DNA from: Bog-159 sp963843255
Lineage (GTDB): Bacteria > Acidobacteriota > Terriglobia > Bryobacterales > Bryobacteraceae
NCBI GenBank assembly: GCA_963843255.1
Contig: CAWJJQ010000008.1
Span: 248,001-312,000 of the forward strand
Reading direction: 5' to 3'
DNA: 64,000 nucleotides
Positions 8,687 through 17,833 of the stretch are shown piece after piece. Positions within the stretch are counted from its first letter, which is position 1. Every line of letters starts with the position of its first letter. The notes under the pieces are model-generated. The model made no database searches, was not told the origin of the DNA, and was given only the letters and a program-made list of their open reading frames with translations. The translations under genes and the position numbers were made by a program.

Positions 8687-9100
8687 TTACAAGAACAGTC
8701 TAGCCGCTAACTTATACCAACCGTGCGCTTCCGCATCAGTCAGACACAAGCCGCCAATAAAAGGAAGAACAAGCGATGCCGCCAACAGCCCTGCAAGTAA
8801 TATAATTCTTTTCGAAAGCGTCTTCCGAATCTCAAAGGCGCCATACAGAAGCAATCCTGCACCGGCTTGAAAACATAACGAGACCCACAGTAGCATAACG
8901 CTGGCGTGGCGCATTCGCGCGTACTCCTCGTGGCTCAATGGGGTGTCCATCATCGCCCCTACGCAGGTTAAGCACAGCGGCACAACGGCAGTGGAAAGAA
9001 TAGCGAGTATCGCTAAACCCAAAACCACTCGCCACTTTTTCACCAAGACCACAAAATGCAACCTTGCCTTCAATGTAAAGCTATTTATTGGACCAGACAA
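8687..9100 (-). CDS. Small integral membrane protein, unknown
   Basis: This is a predicted 137-residue protein with three hydrophobic segments: VVLGLAILAILSTAVVPLCL, a VMLLWVSLCFQAGAGLLLYG segment and IILLAGLLAASLVLPFIGGL. The region is less GC-rich than its surroundings. The start is uncertain: the longest frame uses TTG 9100, and several in-frame TTG or GTG codons follow before the first helix. No family is recognised. It ends 110 bases beyond the regulator's C-terminal frame, in convergent orientation. Confidence 0.5.
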   Translation of the reverse strand: MSGPINSFTLKARLHFVVLVKKWRVVLGLAILAILSTAVVPLCLTCVGAMMDTPLSHEEYARMRHASVMLLWVSLCFQAGAGLLLYGAFEIRKTLSKRIILLAGLLAASLVLPFIGGLCLTDAEAHGWYKLAARLFL

Positions 9101-9138
9101 CTCACAGGTTGCCGCGCACGAAGTAGCGCCCGGCTGCT

Positions 9139-10797
9139 CTACCCCAGGTCACCCCGCTTGGCCGCCCCAATGGCATACTCCGCTGCCCTATACGCAAGCG
9201 CCTGGATCGTCGCCGTGGGCTGCTGCCTCCCCGCAGTCACGAAGTTACTGCCGTCCACCAGAAACAGATTGGGAACATCGTGCGTCCGGCTATGCGCATC
9301 AACAACCGAACGAGCCGGGTCGTTACCCATCCGGCACGTGCCCATCAGGTGACGGCTCGGCATGTTCTCCACCACGTCCCATGGCAGGCTCCAGGTCTTC
9401 TTCGCGCCCGCCGCCTCCAGGATCTCGATCTGTTTTTCCATCATCCACTTTATGGTGGCCAAGTCGTCGGGGTGGTAATCGTAAGTCACCCGGACCGCGG
9501 GCAGGCCCCAGGCGTCCTTCACGTCCGGATCCAGCGTAATCGTGCTTTTCTCCTGCGCCAGCGAACTGGTGTGCGCCATCAGCATCAAGGTGCGATTGAA
9601 GTATGTCTCGAACATCTGCTTGTACTGGCTGCCCCACCTCGGCGCATCGGGCGGCAATCCATGCAACGCGAAACCGGCCGGATAATAATCGAACCGCGCA
9701 TCGATGCCGCCCCCGCCATAGAACCCCCGCTTGGCATCCGCCGCATAGTAATCGTGAATCAGCCGGGTCACCTGAATGCCCTTATATTCGTTTAACGGAT
9801 GCTCAAATACCCCCTGCGCTTCGCCGCCGTTATCCCACATCAGGTACTTGCCTACCACGCCGCTCGAGTTCGCCAGGCCTTCGGGGAACCGCTTCGATTT
9901 CGATAGCAGCAACAACTTCGGCGTCTCCACGCCATTGGCGCAAACGAAGACCGCCTTCGCGCGCTGGAAGACCTCTCGCCGCTTCCCGTCAAAGTAGATT
10001 GCGCCGGTTGCCCGCCCTGACGCGTCCGTTTCGATCCTGCGCACGTAGCAATCCGGCCGGATCTCGCAGCGGCCCGTCTTCTCCGCCACTGGAATGACGC
10101 TGACCAGGGTGCTCGATTTCGCGCGCATCTCACAGCCGAACGATTCGCAAAACCCGCAATTCACACAGGCGCCCCGGCCGCGATACGGCTGGGAAAGAAT
10201 GGCCACCGGCGCGGGAAACGGATGCAATCCCAACTTCTTGGCGCCGCGCTCGAACAACACGCCCGACGACTTCACCGGCATGGGCGGCAGCGGGTAGGGC
10301 TTCGATCGCGGCGCCTCGAAAGGATTCGCCCCGGCCAAACCGGAGATGCCCAACTCGTACTCCGCTTTCGTATAGTAGGGTTCCAGGTCAGCGTACGAGA
10401 TGGGCCAATCCTGTAGATCGGCGCCGCTCACCGCGCCGAACAGGCTGCGCTCCTGGAAGTCGCTCTCGTGGAAGCGCCAGTAGTTGGCGGTGAAATGCAC
10501 GCTGCCGCCGCCCACTTGCCGTCCATATTCGATGGCCTTCATGGGCCGCGCCCGCTCCGCTTCCGACTTCCGGTACATCACCGGCTGGACTTTCGGATCG
10601 TTGGTCAGCCCCGGCGCGATGGTGTACTTGATCTCGTCATGCGAATAATCCTTCTCGCGCAGGTATGGACCCTGCTCCAGCACCAGCACCTGAAATCCCG
10701 CGGTGGCCAGCTCCTTGGCTATCACGCCTCCCGCCGCACCCGCGCCAATCACCAGAAAGTCGACAGCGTCCGTAGTGGAAAATTTCGCCGCCGTCAT
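9139..10797 (-). CDS. GMC-family FAD oxidoreductase (dehydrogenase large subunit)
   Basis: The 552-residue protein opens with an FAD-binding Rossmann motif (VIGAGAAGGVIAKELA, residues 16-31) followed by an acidic strand end (VLVLEQGPY). It ends with the GMC C-terminal domain (LFLVDGSNFVTAGRQQPTATIQALAYRAAEY). A Cys-rich loop (GACVNCGFCESFGCEMR) lies mid-protein, as in bacterial membrane-bound gluconate/sorbitol-type GMC dehydrogenases. It probably oxidises a sugar or polyol and passes electrons to a cytochrome or quinone. The start overlaps the stop of the subunit-3 gene by 4 bases (ATGA), so the two are translationally coupled. No cytochrome c subunit is adjacent. Confidence 0.9.
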   Translation of the reverse strand: MTAAKFSTTDAVDFLVIGAGAAGGVIAKELATAGFQVLVLEQGPYLREKDYSHDEIKYTIAPGLTNDPKVQPVMYRKSEAERARPMKAIEYGRQVGGGSVHFTANYWRFHESDFQERSLFGAVSGADLQDWPISYADLEPYYTKAEYELGISGLAGANPFEAPRSKPYPLPPMPVKSSGVLFERGAKKLGLHPFPAPVAILSQPYRGRGACVNCGFCESFGCEMRAKSSTLVSVIPVAEKTGRCEIRPDCYVRRIETDASGRATGAIYFDGKRREVFQRAKAVFVCANGVETPKLLLLSKSKRFPEGLANSSGVVGKYLMWDNGGEAQGVFEHPLNEYKGIQVTRLIHDYYAADAKRGFYGGGGIDARFDYYPAGFALHGLPPDAPRWGSQYKQMFETYFNRTLMLMAHTSSLAQEKSTITLDPDVKDAWGLPAVRVTYDYHPDDLATIKWMMEKQIEILEAAGAKKTWSLPWDVVENMPSRHLMGTCRMGNDPARSVVDAHSRTHDVPNLFLVDGSNFVTAGRQQPTATIQALAYRAAEYAIGAAKRGDLG

Positions 10798-11366
10798 TCC
10801 TTCCCTCCGGCGTTCGGTTTTCCATTCACTTCGGCGTCGTAATAGCCGAACGGTGGCGTGTACGCCATGCGGTCCTCAAATCCGATCTGCCGCCATCCGG
10901 CTTTGCCGCGGTTGCCGCCGTAGCTCGGATCCCCCAGGAAGCCGAGCACGGTGTGTGTACGCAGCAATTCGAAAAAGCTGGACGCCTCAATCGCCCGCAT
11001 CAGGGCCATCTGCTGCTCCGCGGCGAGCGACGCGATCGAGCTCGACTGAGGAAAGAGTTCCTTGCGTTTCTGCTGGACCTCGGCCATGCCCGTGCGATAC
11101 CCCTCCCGATCTTCCTGCGCGAACGTTGCCAGGGCGCGGTCGATGAAGTAGATGACGCCTGCCTCCCGCGCGCCCGGCCCACCGGTGGATGGAATGATCT
11201 GCGCCGCCAGCGCCTCGATCTCCGCGGCCGCCTCCGCATTCAGAGTTTCGAACCGCGCGTCCGGCGATCCCGCGGCAGCGTGCGCATGTTGCTGCGCGGC
11301 CAAAATATCCGCCCATGCCGGCATAGCCAGACAAGTAGAGAGCCAGTGCCTTCGTGTGGAGTTCAT
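10794..11366 (-). CDS. Gluconate 2-dehydrogenase subunit 3 family protein, Tat-exported
   Basis: A 190-residue protein from ATG 11366. The N-terminus STRRHWLSTCLAMPAW carries a twin-arginine and a hydrophobic stretch, consistent with Tat export. The subunit-3 pattern is visible: AAAEIEALAAQIIPSTGGPGAREAGV, then YFIDRAL and a C-terminal GDPSYGGNRGKAGWRQIGF segment. In this family the small subunit carries the FAD-loaded large subunit across the membrane. The 4-base overlap with the GMC gene downstream fits a two-subunit periplasmic dehydrogenase. A longer start at 11381 (MAYHPMNST) is possible but places residues before the Tat motif. Confidence 0.88.
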   Translation of the reverse strand: MNSTRRHWLSTCLAMPAWADILAAQQHAHAAAGSPDARFETLNAEAAAEIEALAAQIIPSTGGPGAREAGVIYFIDRALATFAQEDREGYRTGMAEVQQKRKELFPQSSSIASLAAEQQMALMRAIEASSFFELLRTHTVLGFLGDPSYGGNRGKAGWRQIGFEDRMAYTPPFGYYDAEVNGKPNAGGKE

Positions 11367-11426
11367 CGGGTGGTAAGCCATTATCACACGAGTGGGGCAG
11401 CCCCCAATATTCGCTAACCTACCCAC

Positions 11427-11883
11427 CGCAACCCGAACATACCCGCGGACACCGGGCTAGTACTGACAAACGAGACTTCGGAAGTTGTACGCGAAGCCGG
11501 ACTGTTTCACAAATTGCGACGAACCACCAAACTGGGTTGCCGAAACCTGGCGAGTTTACAGCAAGCCTCAGAAACCTGGATGTTGAAGAGCCATCTGGGC
11601 GGTCCGTTTGAGTTCCTTCTGTTTCCCTTATTTTCGGTCATGAGATCCCTCGCCGGCGTAGCGTCTACACTGCCGCCCATCGCTCCGCCAGCGTCATACA
11701 ACTTGGCGGATGTCCCGGCGTGGTGGAACGCTACCGTATTGTCGAAAAGCGCACGAATGACCCTTACGGGGCATCGCCTCCTGCTGCGTCCTTAGTACCG
11801 AGTCATGAATCGGATGCGCCCGCACCACATCACTAACGAGTGTTCCGCAACCATATGGACCAGCCATGGTCAAAGGAGAGTGA
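11427..11883. other. Intergenic stretch without recognisable gene
   Basis: Short open frames exist (for example 11514-11795) but none has a ribosome site, domain or plausible composition. The right end carries AAAGGAG (11872-11878), which belongs to the broken dehydrogenase that follows. Confidence 0.5.
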
Positions 11884-12120
11884 ACGGGCGCACTGGATTG
11901 GAAAGTAGCTTTAATCACTGGTGGCAATAGCGGGATCGGCTTGGCTACAGCCAAGCGCTTCGTGAAGGAAGGGGCCTACGTGTTTATTACCGGGCGTCGT
12001 CAAGCGGAGTTGGATTCAGTGGTCTCGGCGATCGGCAAGAATGCAACCGCCATTCAGGGAGACGGGTCGAATTTAGACGATCTTGATCGTGTCTACGAAG
12101 TGGTGCGAAAGGTGAAGGGA
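11884..12120 (+). pseudogene. 5' fragment of a short-chain dehydrogenase/reductase
   Basis: The translation WKVALITGGNSGIGLATAKRF shows the SDR cofactor motif TGGNSGIG. It continues through VFITGRRQAELDSVVSAIG and a DLDRVYEVVRKVKG helix, after which an SDR would continue with its NAG strand. Instead the frame runs into antisense sequence of a TonB-dependent receptor near 12120 and stops at 12162. The expected start codon position reads ACG (11884) behind an AAAGGAG site, so the start also appears mutated. Only about 80 of some 250 residues remain, so it cannot be a functional enzyme. Confidence 0.85.
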
Positions 12121-13298
12121 AATCCACCTGGAAAAACGTGGCGTTTACCCCGTACGGATTAGCAAAGTTCGGATGGTTCAGAACGTTGAAGAATTCGCCC
12201 CGAAGCTGCACGGTCGAGCGGTCCCCGAATCGCCAGCTCTTCACCGCCGACAGATCCCATGCGTAAAAGCCCGGCCCGCGAAAAATGTTGCGCCCCATGG
12301 TGCCGAAAGTTGCGGCAACCGGCGGAATCATGACCGCTTTCCCCTTCGCGTAGCACCCGTACGACCCCAGCGCCGCCAGCAGACCCGCCGTGGTCGCACG
12401 CTCCACGCAGGCTGCATTGCTGGTCCCCGCGAAGAACGGAATCGGCCCGCTCGGCGAAGCGCTGAAGTCGGCCGGATTGCCAAAGAAGTCCCAACGGTCG
12501 CCGCCTTCGCCGGTCCTGCTGAAGTCGTCCCCGGTGTCCACCAGGTTCCACGGTTGGCCCGTCTGCAAGGTCAGGATGGAATTCAGTTGCCACCCTTGCA
12601 GCAACCGCGCCCACGACCGCCTGCCCGGAACAACATAAGTGAGCGCCGCCGTGAACCGGTGCCGGATATCGAAATCGCTGCTGCCGTATTCCAGCCATGG
12701 CCGCGTACTGTCCATGGCCTGCGGCGCGCGATTGTCGGAGCTTTGGTCGAACGCATGCGACCACGTGTACCCCGCCAGCAAAGATATCCCGTGCGAAAGC
12801 CGGTGCGTCAGGCTAGCCTGGAAGCCATTGTAATTCGAGCGGTACGCATTCGAGAGCTGATTAATGAACCCAAGAAACGGAAACTTGCTGTTGAACGGCC
12901 TGCCCACCTTCTCGCCGCCGTCATCCAATGCCGGATCCACCTGGTTGATGTCCGTGATGCTGTATAACTTCGCCCCGTGGTTGCCTACATATCCGGCCTG
13001 CAACACCGTGTTGCTCGAAAATGCTCGTTGCAGGTTCAGATTCCAGCTGATCACGTAGGGTGTCCGCAGATTCCGGTCCACGGCGAAGATATCGCACGGG
13101 GCCACCGGCGAGCAGGTGATGGTGGGAACGTTGAATACCGGCCCACTCGTGGTCCAGTTCAAGTCCGCGCCCGGCACCGACTGCACTCCGGTTTTAATGG
13201 TGCCGCCACCCGGCGCGACCCCACTGGCGCCTGTAGGCACGATGTTGATGCCGATGGTCCCTGGGTCGTTGTTCATATTGAACTGCCCTAGAAAAATG
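12121..13298 (-). pseudogene. Oar-like TonB-dependent receptor, C-terminal fragment
   Basis: This is the third piece of one receptor gene. It carries the outer-membrane barrel part (RTPYVISWNLNLQRAFSSNT, VGNHGAKLY, GISLLAGYTWSHAFDQSSD, FDIRHRFTAALTYVVPG, LRGEFFNVLNHPNFANP). The final 20-40 residues, including the usual terminal aromatic beta-strand, are missing because the sequence joins an SDR fragment at about 12120. The frame continues from the middle fragment only if the 516-bp insertion at 13299-13814 and one 8-bp duplication copy are removed: the codons then read PNLNIFLGQFNMNN without interruption. Confidence 0.9.
13291..13298. repeat. 8-bp target-site duplication, left copy
   Basis: GAAAAATG here is repeated exactly at 13815-13822, flanking the inserted element. 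Confidence 0.85.
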
Positions 13299-13814
13299 GG
13301 CTCTGAGCAGGAATCTGTAAGCCCCCCTTCTTTTATTGGATTTCCGGAGTTTGGGGCGGACGGCTAGCCAGATTCGACGCACCTGGAAGTCAGTCGTCGC
13401 CAATGTTCACCGACCTTTCGGCGCTCTTTGCATTGATCGGCACCGCCAACGGAAATCGCTCCGTTTCCGTCTATGTCGACGACCACCACGTCCCACACCA
13501 TCCGGGAATGCAAGCGCGGGCAGCATTTCAGCACGCCCACTCAATCGGATGGCGCGATGGCTCGAGCGCGGCGCTCAGGGAAAGGCCAAACCGCCCCGAG
13601 ATACCGTCAAATCAGGGGTTACAGGCTGCCATCGGCGACCGTAGAATCCGCGCATTCCAGTAATCAAGGCTCTCAGAGACTGCGCTGCTGCTCAGCATAT
13701 AGCTGCCTCAGATCGACCGTTCAGGGCCGGAATCCTAACGCCAGCAATCCCAGAAAGGGCAAAGCTCTCAAGTCTCCGCCAATTGGCTGTTTCTCCGAAT
13801 TCTCGCGCAGAGCC
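13299..13814. mobile_element. 516-bp insertion with ISL3-like terminal inverted repeats (MITE-like)
   Basis: The left end reads GGCTCTGAGC and the right end, on the opposite strand, GGCTCTGCGC. Similarity continues to about 21 bp with roughly 15 matches. An identical 8-bp direct repeat, GAAAAATG, flanks it (13291-13298 and 13815-13822). Ends starting GGCTCT and 8-bp duplications are hallmarks of the ISL3 family. No transposase is recognisable in 516 bp, so this is a non-autonomous derivative or a deleted IS. It interrupts a TonB-dependent receptor reading frame, and precise removal restores that frame locally. Confidence 0.8.
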
Positions 13815-13822
13815 GAAAAATG
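13815..13822. repeat. 8-bp target-site duplication, right copy
   Basis: GAAAAATG, identical to 13291-13298; it marks the insertion boundary in the receptor gene. Confidence 0.85.
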
Positions 13823-14424
13823 TTCAGGTTGGGTATCTCGTAAAGAACGCTCCCGCCCGCCCGGATCACGGTTCCTCCATTACCAGTCACGTCCCAGGCG
13901 ATGCCCCAGCGCGGGCCAAAATTATTATGATCGCCGTTGTAAGGCGATGCCATCTGGCGCCCCACTTGGACCAGCCCGACATCCGGATCGAAGTTACCCA
14001 GCAGGTTATTGGCTTCCCGGATCACCGTGTTCAGCTCGTACCGCAGTCCGAAATTCAACATGAGTCTTGGTGAGATGCGCCAATCGTCCTGCAGAAAACC
14101 CGCGTACGACCAGAAACTCACCTGCCGTTCCGAATTCCCCACAAAAATGCGCCCGTCCGACGGTACTCCGGCCAGAAAATCTTCCAGCGCGGTGGCGCCC
14201 GCGAAAGCATCCGTACCGTTGAAGCCGAACCGGATGCGCCCTTTCCCGAACCGGTCCTTCGTTTGATCCACGCTGCTGCGCCGCGCCTCGCCTCCGAACT
14301 TGACGGCATGCCGCCCGCGCAGATACGAGACGTCATCGAGAAAATGGAAAGTCTGGGCAGGGCGCAGCAGCTGCGGCCACCCGGACGTGCCTCCCATGGG
14401 AAGGAAACCGGAGACCGTCAAGTT
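13815..14424 (-). pseudogene. Oar-like TonB-dependent receptor, middle fragment
   Basis: The second piece of the receptor: NLTVSGFLPMGG, then FHFLDDVSYLRGRHAVKFGGEARR, WSYAGFLQDDWRISPRLMLNFGLRYE and GPRWGIAWDVTGNGGTVIRAGG, typical barrel strands of carboxypeptidase-regulatory-domain receptors. The frame meets the N-terminal piece through a one-base shift at about 14425, and ends where the 516-bp element interrupts codons for PNLNIF. Past the insertion boundary the frame reads nonsense to a stop at 13768. Confidence 0.9.
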
Positions 14425-14425
14425 G

Positions 14426-15928
14426 CGGCATTCCATAATTCAAGGGATTCGCGATACCTGTGTTGATCCCGTAATTGACCGGACTCACGTTACTATCCGC
14501 GGTAAGAAACGACTGGCTTAGGCGGTTATAACCAAGCCGCGCGGCATTCACCCATCGGGCGTCCGCCGCCCATATCCAATTGGCCCCCAGCACCTGTGCG
14601 CGGGTCACCGCCTGCGACTCCCATGCCTGTTGCAGCACCGGTGTATCCTGATCGGTTTGCAGGCTGTCGCCGATAAAGTAAGCGCCGCTGAAAACATTCC
14701 GGCTGTTCATGTGGTAATCCACTTTAGCTAGTCCGTTGTCTCCGCGATCAGTGTTGGGAAAACCCGTAGAAAACATGTTGGAACCCAACACGTTGGTTCC
14801 CCGATTCGGCGGGAATAAGGTCGCCAGCCTCAGGCTCAGCGGACTGACCGCGATGCCTCCACCCCGCAGATCGGCGATCGCATCCGGAATACTGTTGCCG
14901 CAATCGCCCGCCGCGATGTGCGTACAATTCGGCACGGCCGGATCCGGCAGGTGAACGGTGGCGGGGCTGGGCACCTCCTCGGTCACGCTCACCAGGTCGC
15001 CCACCGCTTCAAAACCCAGAAAGAAAAACAGCTTGTGCCGCACCACTGGGCCGCCTACCGTGCCGCCGTATTGATTCAAGCGTAATGGCTTCCTGGGTTC
15101 CGGCGCTATATTGAAAAAATTGCGCGCGTCCAGCGCGGAATTGCGGGCAAAATCATAAGCCGTGCCGTGCCACGCGTCGCTGCCGGACTTGAATGCCACA
15201 TTCACGATAGCGCCCGGCTTCCAGCCATACTCGGCCGGCGGATTCTCTTGCGCGTTGAACTCCTGAATCGCGTCTATCGGCAGTATGGTCGCAGGAGTCC
15301 CCTGCACGCCCGCGCCGTTGATGACGCTCTGGCCGAAGTACGGATCGTTGTTGTCGATGCCATCCACCATGTAATTGTTGTCTTCGGGACGAATGCCGTT
15401 GGCGCTGACCGAACCGATTCCGCCCCCCGGATAACGCATCACGCCGGGCCGCAGCACCAGCAGGTTCTGAAAATCCCGCCCGTTCAGGGGCAGGTCGTTG
15501 ATGGTAGCGTTGCTGAGTGTTCCACCCAGGACGTCGTTCGTGCTTTCCACCAGGGTCGCCTCCGCCGTGACCATGATAGTCTCGGCGACATCTCCGGGCT
15601 GCAGTACAAAGTCGATACGCACATCCTTCGCCGCCTCCAACCGGACGTTGCAGCGCTCCACGCGGTTGAAGTTCGCGAAAATGGCTGCCAACTTATAGAG
15701 GCCCGGAGGAATATTCGGCGCCACGTAATCGCCTGCCTGGTCCGTAGCGAGCGTGCGGGAGACATCCCTTTCCACATCCTCGATCACTACCGTGGCGCCG
15801 ACCAGAACAGCGCCCGTCTGGTCGCGTACGCTCCCCAATATCCGCCCTGCGTTGGTCTGTGCCGCCGCCGGGTAGCTGGTCCCCAGAATCAGACAGACGA
15901 GTGCCACCTCAAACAGCTTCGATTGCAT
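14426..15928 (-). pseudogene. Oar-like TonB-dependent receptor, N-terminal fragment
   Basis: ATG 15928 starts a signal peptide (MQSKLFEVALVCLILGTSYP); ATG 15952 is an alternative. Residues about 30-115 form a carboxypeptidase-regulatory domain (GRILGSVRDQTGAVLVGATV, DYVAPNIPPGLYKL). A plug domain follows (TINDLPLNGRDFQNLLVLRPGV, DGIDNNDPYFG). Such receptors take up large substrates, often glycans, across the outer membrane. The frame fails at about 14425: the codons read GMPQLDG, whereas deleting one C gives GMPNLTVSGF in line with the next piece. The intact gene would have encoded about 1,100 residues. Confidence 0.9.
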
Positions 15929-16137
15929 GAGTGTCTCCCTGGTTATCCTCATCGGCGGAAAATCAGGAATGCCGCGCCATCGACCTAAATGATTCGCCTG
16001 CCCGGTCAGGTTTGGCCCTCTCAACCAAGCCCGCTTCTAACCTTAGTGAAAGGCCATACAGATACAACCGTACCCTCCAACTCTAAATGGCCGATGAGTA
16101 AGCAGGCACGGTTATGTCGGTTTCGAAAGATTAGGCG

Positions 16138-17796
16138 ATGGATCTGATGGATGACGGTCAATCCCGGGCGCGTCGGGCGACCTTTGCACTCCTGTTGACA
16201 GCGCTGCTCACAGCCTTGGCGCCGCTGGTACGCATCCTGACCTGGCAGGCGGGCGGAGAGTTCCACACCGTTTTGGAAGTGATCGCGACGCAACTGGCCC
16301 TGACCACGGGCTGCATCGCACTGGTGCGCTACTATGCCAAGCGCAGCAGCATGTTCCTCCTGATCGGCGCAGGTTTCCTGGGAGCGGGCGTCCTCGACGC
16401 TTATCATGCTTTGATCACTTCCCCGTTCATCGCCCAGCGCTCGCCGTCGGCCCTTTCCGCCCTCACCCACTGGAGCGGAGCCGTTTCGCGGGTATTCTTT
16501 TCGGCCCTCATTCTGGCCAGCCTGTTCGCCTGGAAGAAGCATCCTATGGCGGGCCGGGCAGAAGAACGCCTGGTCTTCACCGTGGTCGGCGGTTGGACCG
16601 TGGTCAGCTTCCTGTTTTTCTTGCTCGTTCCGCTGCGTCCGGCCTATTATCCGGGCCTGATCGTCCACCGCCCGGCCGAGCTGGTACCCGGACTCCTTTT
16701 CACCCTGGCAGCGCTGGGATACTACCGGAAAGGCGCCTGGCGGTTCGATGACCTGGAGCATTCGTTACTGCTTTCCCTGATTGCCGCGGCCCTTAGTCAC
16801 TTCGTCTACCTCGCGGTTTACAACAAGGCGGGCGACAGCATGCATATTGCCGGGCACATACTGAAAGTCTACGGGTACGGGTTCGTATTGACGGGTCTTC
16901 TATCCAGCATGTTCTCGGCTTTCCGGAGCGAAGCACGGCATGCCACGCACTTGCGGGAAGTGAATCACTCCCTGGCCATGGAAGTGAGCGAGCGGCAAAG
17001 AGCGGATCGCAAATTGCGCAAGTCGCACGACGAACTGGAGCGCCAGCGGGACGCCGCCGAACAGGCCAACCGGGCCAAGAGTGTCTTCCTGGCCACCATG
17101 AGCCACGAGCTCCGTACCCCTCTGAACGCGGTTATTGGTTACAGCGAGATGCTGCGTGAGGATTACATCGGCCCGGAGCAGGAACAGGTGCGTTCCGACC
17201 TGGAAAAGATCGAGCTCTCGGGTCACCTCCTGCTGGGAATCATCAACGATATCCTGGACCTGTCCAAGATCGAAGCCGGCCGCGAAACGGTCCAGGCGCA
17301 GGCCTTCGATGTCGCCGAAGTCTTGCGGGATGTTTCAGACGCCCTCCAGCCGCTGGCGAGGCAACAAGGCAATCGCCTCGAAATCCACTGCCCCGGCGAC
17401 ATGCGCGCGGCCTACGCGGACCTCCCCAAATTCCGGCAGAGCGTCCTCAACCTGGTGAACAACGCCCTCAAGTTCACCGAGAAAGGCCGCGTCTCGGTGG
17501 CCGTGAACCGCCATTCCAATGGTGACGGCAACTGGACCGAAGTGCACGTTACCGATACCGGCATCGGCATCAGCCCGGAACACTTGGGCAAGTTGTTCCA
17601 GCCCTTCTCGCAGGTGGATGGATCGGTCACCCGCAGGTTTAACGGGACCGGCCTGGGCTTGGCCATCACCAAAAAGTTCTGCCAGATGATGGGAGGCGAT
17701 ATCACCGTCGAAAGCCAGCCCGGACAAGGCTCCCGCTTCTCCATGCGAGTCCCCGACGCCAGTGAGTCAGGCGTTCCCCCTGCGGCGGACTCTTAG
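16138..17796 (+). CDS. Membrane sensor histidine kinase
   Basis: The N-terminal 265 residues contain about seven or eight transmembrane helices and look like a MASE-type sensory domain (FLGAGVLDAYHALIT). A coiled-coil linker leads to the HisKA domain with phospho-acceptor His 323 in MSHELRTPLNAVIGYSE. The ATPase domain shows the N box (NLVNNALKFTEKG), G1 (DTGIGIS), F box (LFQPFSQVD) and G2 (GTGLGLAI). All catalytic elements are intact, so it should autophosphorylate. No response regulator is adjacent, so the partner is unknown. Its stop lies inside a perfect hairpin. Confidence 0.92.
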   Translation: MDLMDDGQSRARRATFALLLTALLTALAPLVRILTWQAGGEFHTVLEVIATQLALTTGCIALVRYYAKRSSMFLLIGAGFLGAGVLDAYHALITSPFIAQRSPSALSALTHWSGAVSRVFFSALILASLFAWKKHPMAGRAEERLVFTVVGGWTVVSFLFFLLVPLRPAYYPGLIVHRPAELVPGLLFTLAALGYYRKGAWRFDDLEHSLLLSLIAAALSHFVYLAVYNKAGDSMHIAGHILKVYGYGFVLTGLLSSMFSAFRSEARHATHLREVNHSLAMEVSERQRADRKLRKSHDELERQRDAAEQANRAKSVFLATMSHELRTPLNAVIGYSEMLREDYIGPEQEQVRSDLEKIELSGHLLLGIINDILDLSKIEAGRETVQAQAFDVAEVLRDVSDALQPLARQQGNRLEIHCPGDMRAAYADLPKFRQSVLNLVNNALKFTEKGRVSVAVNRHSNGDGNWTEVHVTDTGIGISPEHLGKLFQPFSQVDGSVTRRFNGTGLGLAITKKFCQMMGGDITVESQPGQGSRFSMRVPDASESGVPPAADS

Positions 17797-17802
17797 TCCG
17801 CC
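17784..17802 (+). terminator. Hairpin spanning the histidine kinase stop codon
   Basis: A perfect 8-bp stem (GGCGGACT / AGTCCGCC) with a CTT loop includes the TAG stop. No T-run follows, so it may be a weak terminator or an RNA end stabiliser. Confidence 0.4.
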
Positions 17803-17811
17803 ATCAACCCC

Positions 17812-17817
17812 TATAAT
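17812..17817 (+). promoter_or_regulatory. -10 element before the mandelate racemase gene
   Basis: A perfect TATAAT lies 16 bases before ATG 17834. The matching -35 position is poor, so the call rests on the -10 and its location between the hairpin and the start codon. Confidence 0.35.
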
Positions 17818-17833
17818 GCGATAATTTCGGAAC

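Noticed and set aside
11514..11795. 93-codon ORF between the dehydrogenase pair and the SDR fragment
   Set aside because: No ribosome site, no recognisable domain, atypical composition.
13336..13663. Two overlapping frames inside the 516-bp element as a transposase
   Set aside because: Neither shows DDE or zinc-finger features of ISL3 transposases and both are too short; the element is treated as non-autonomous.
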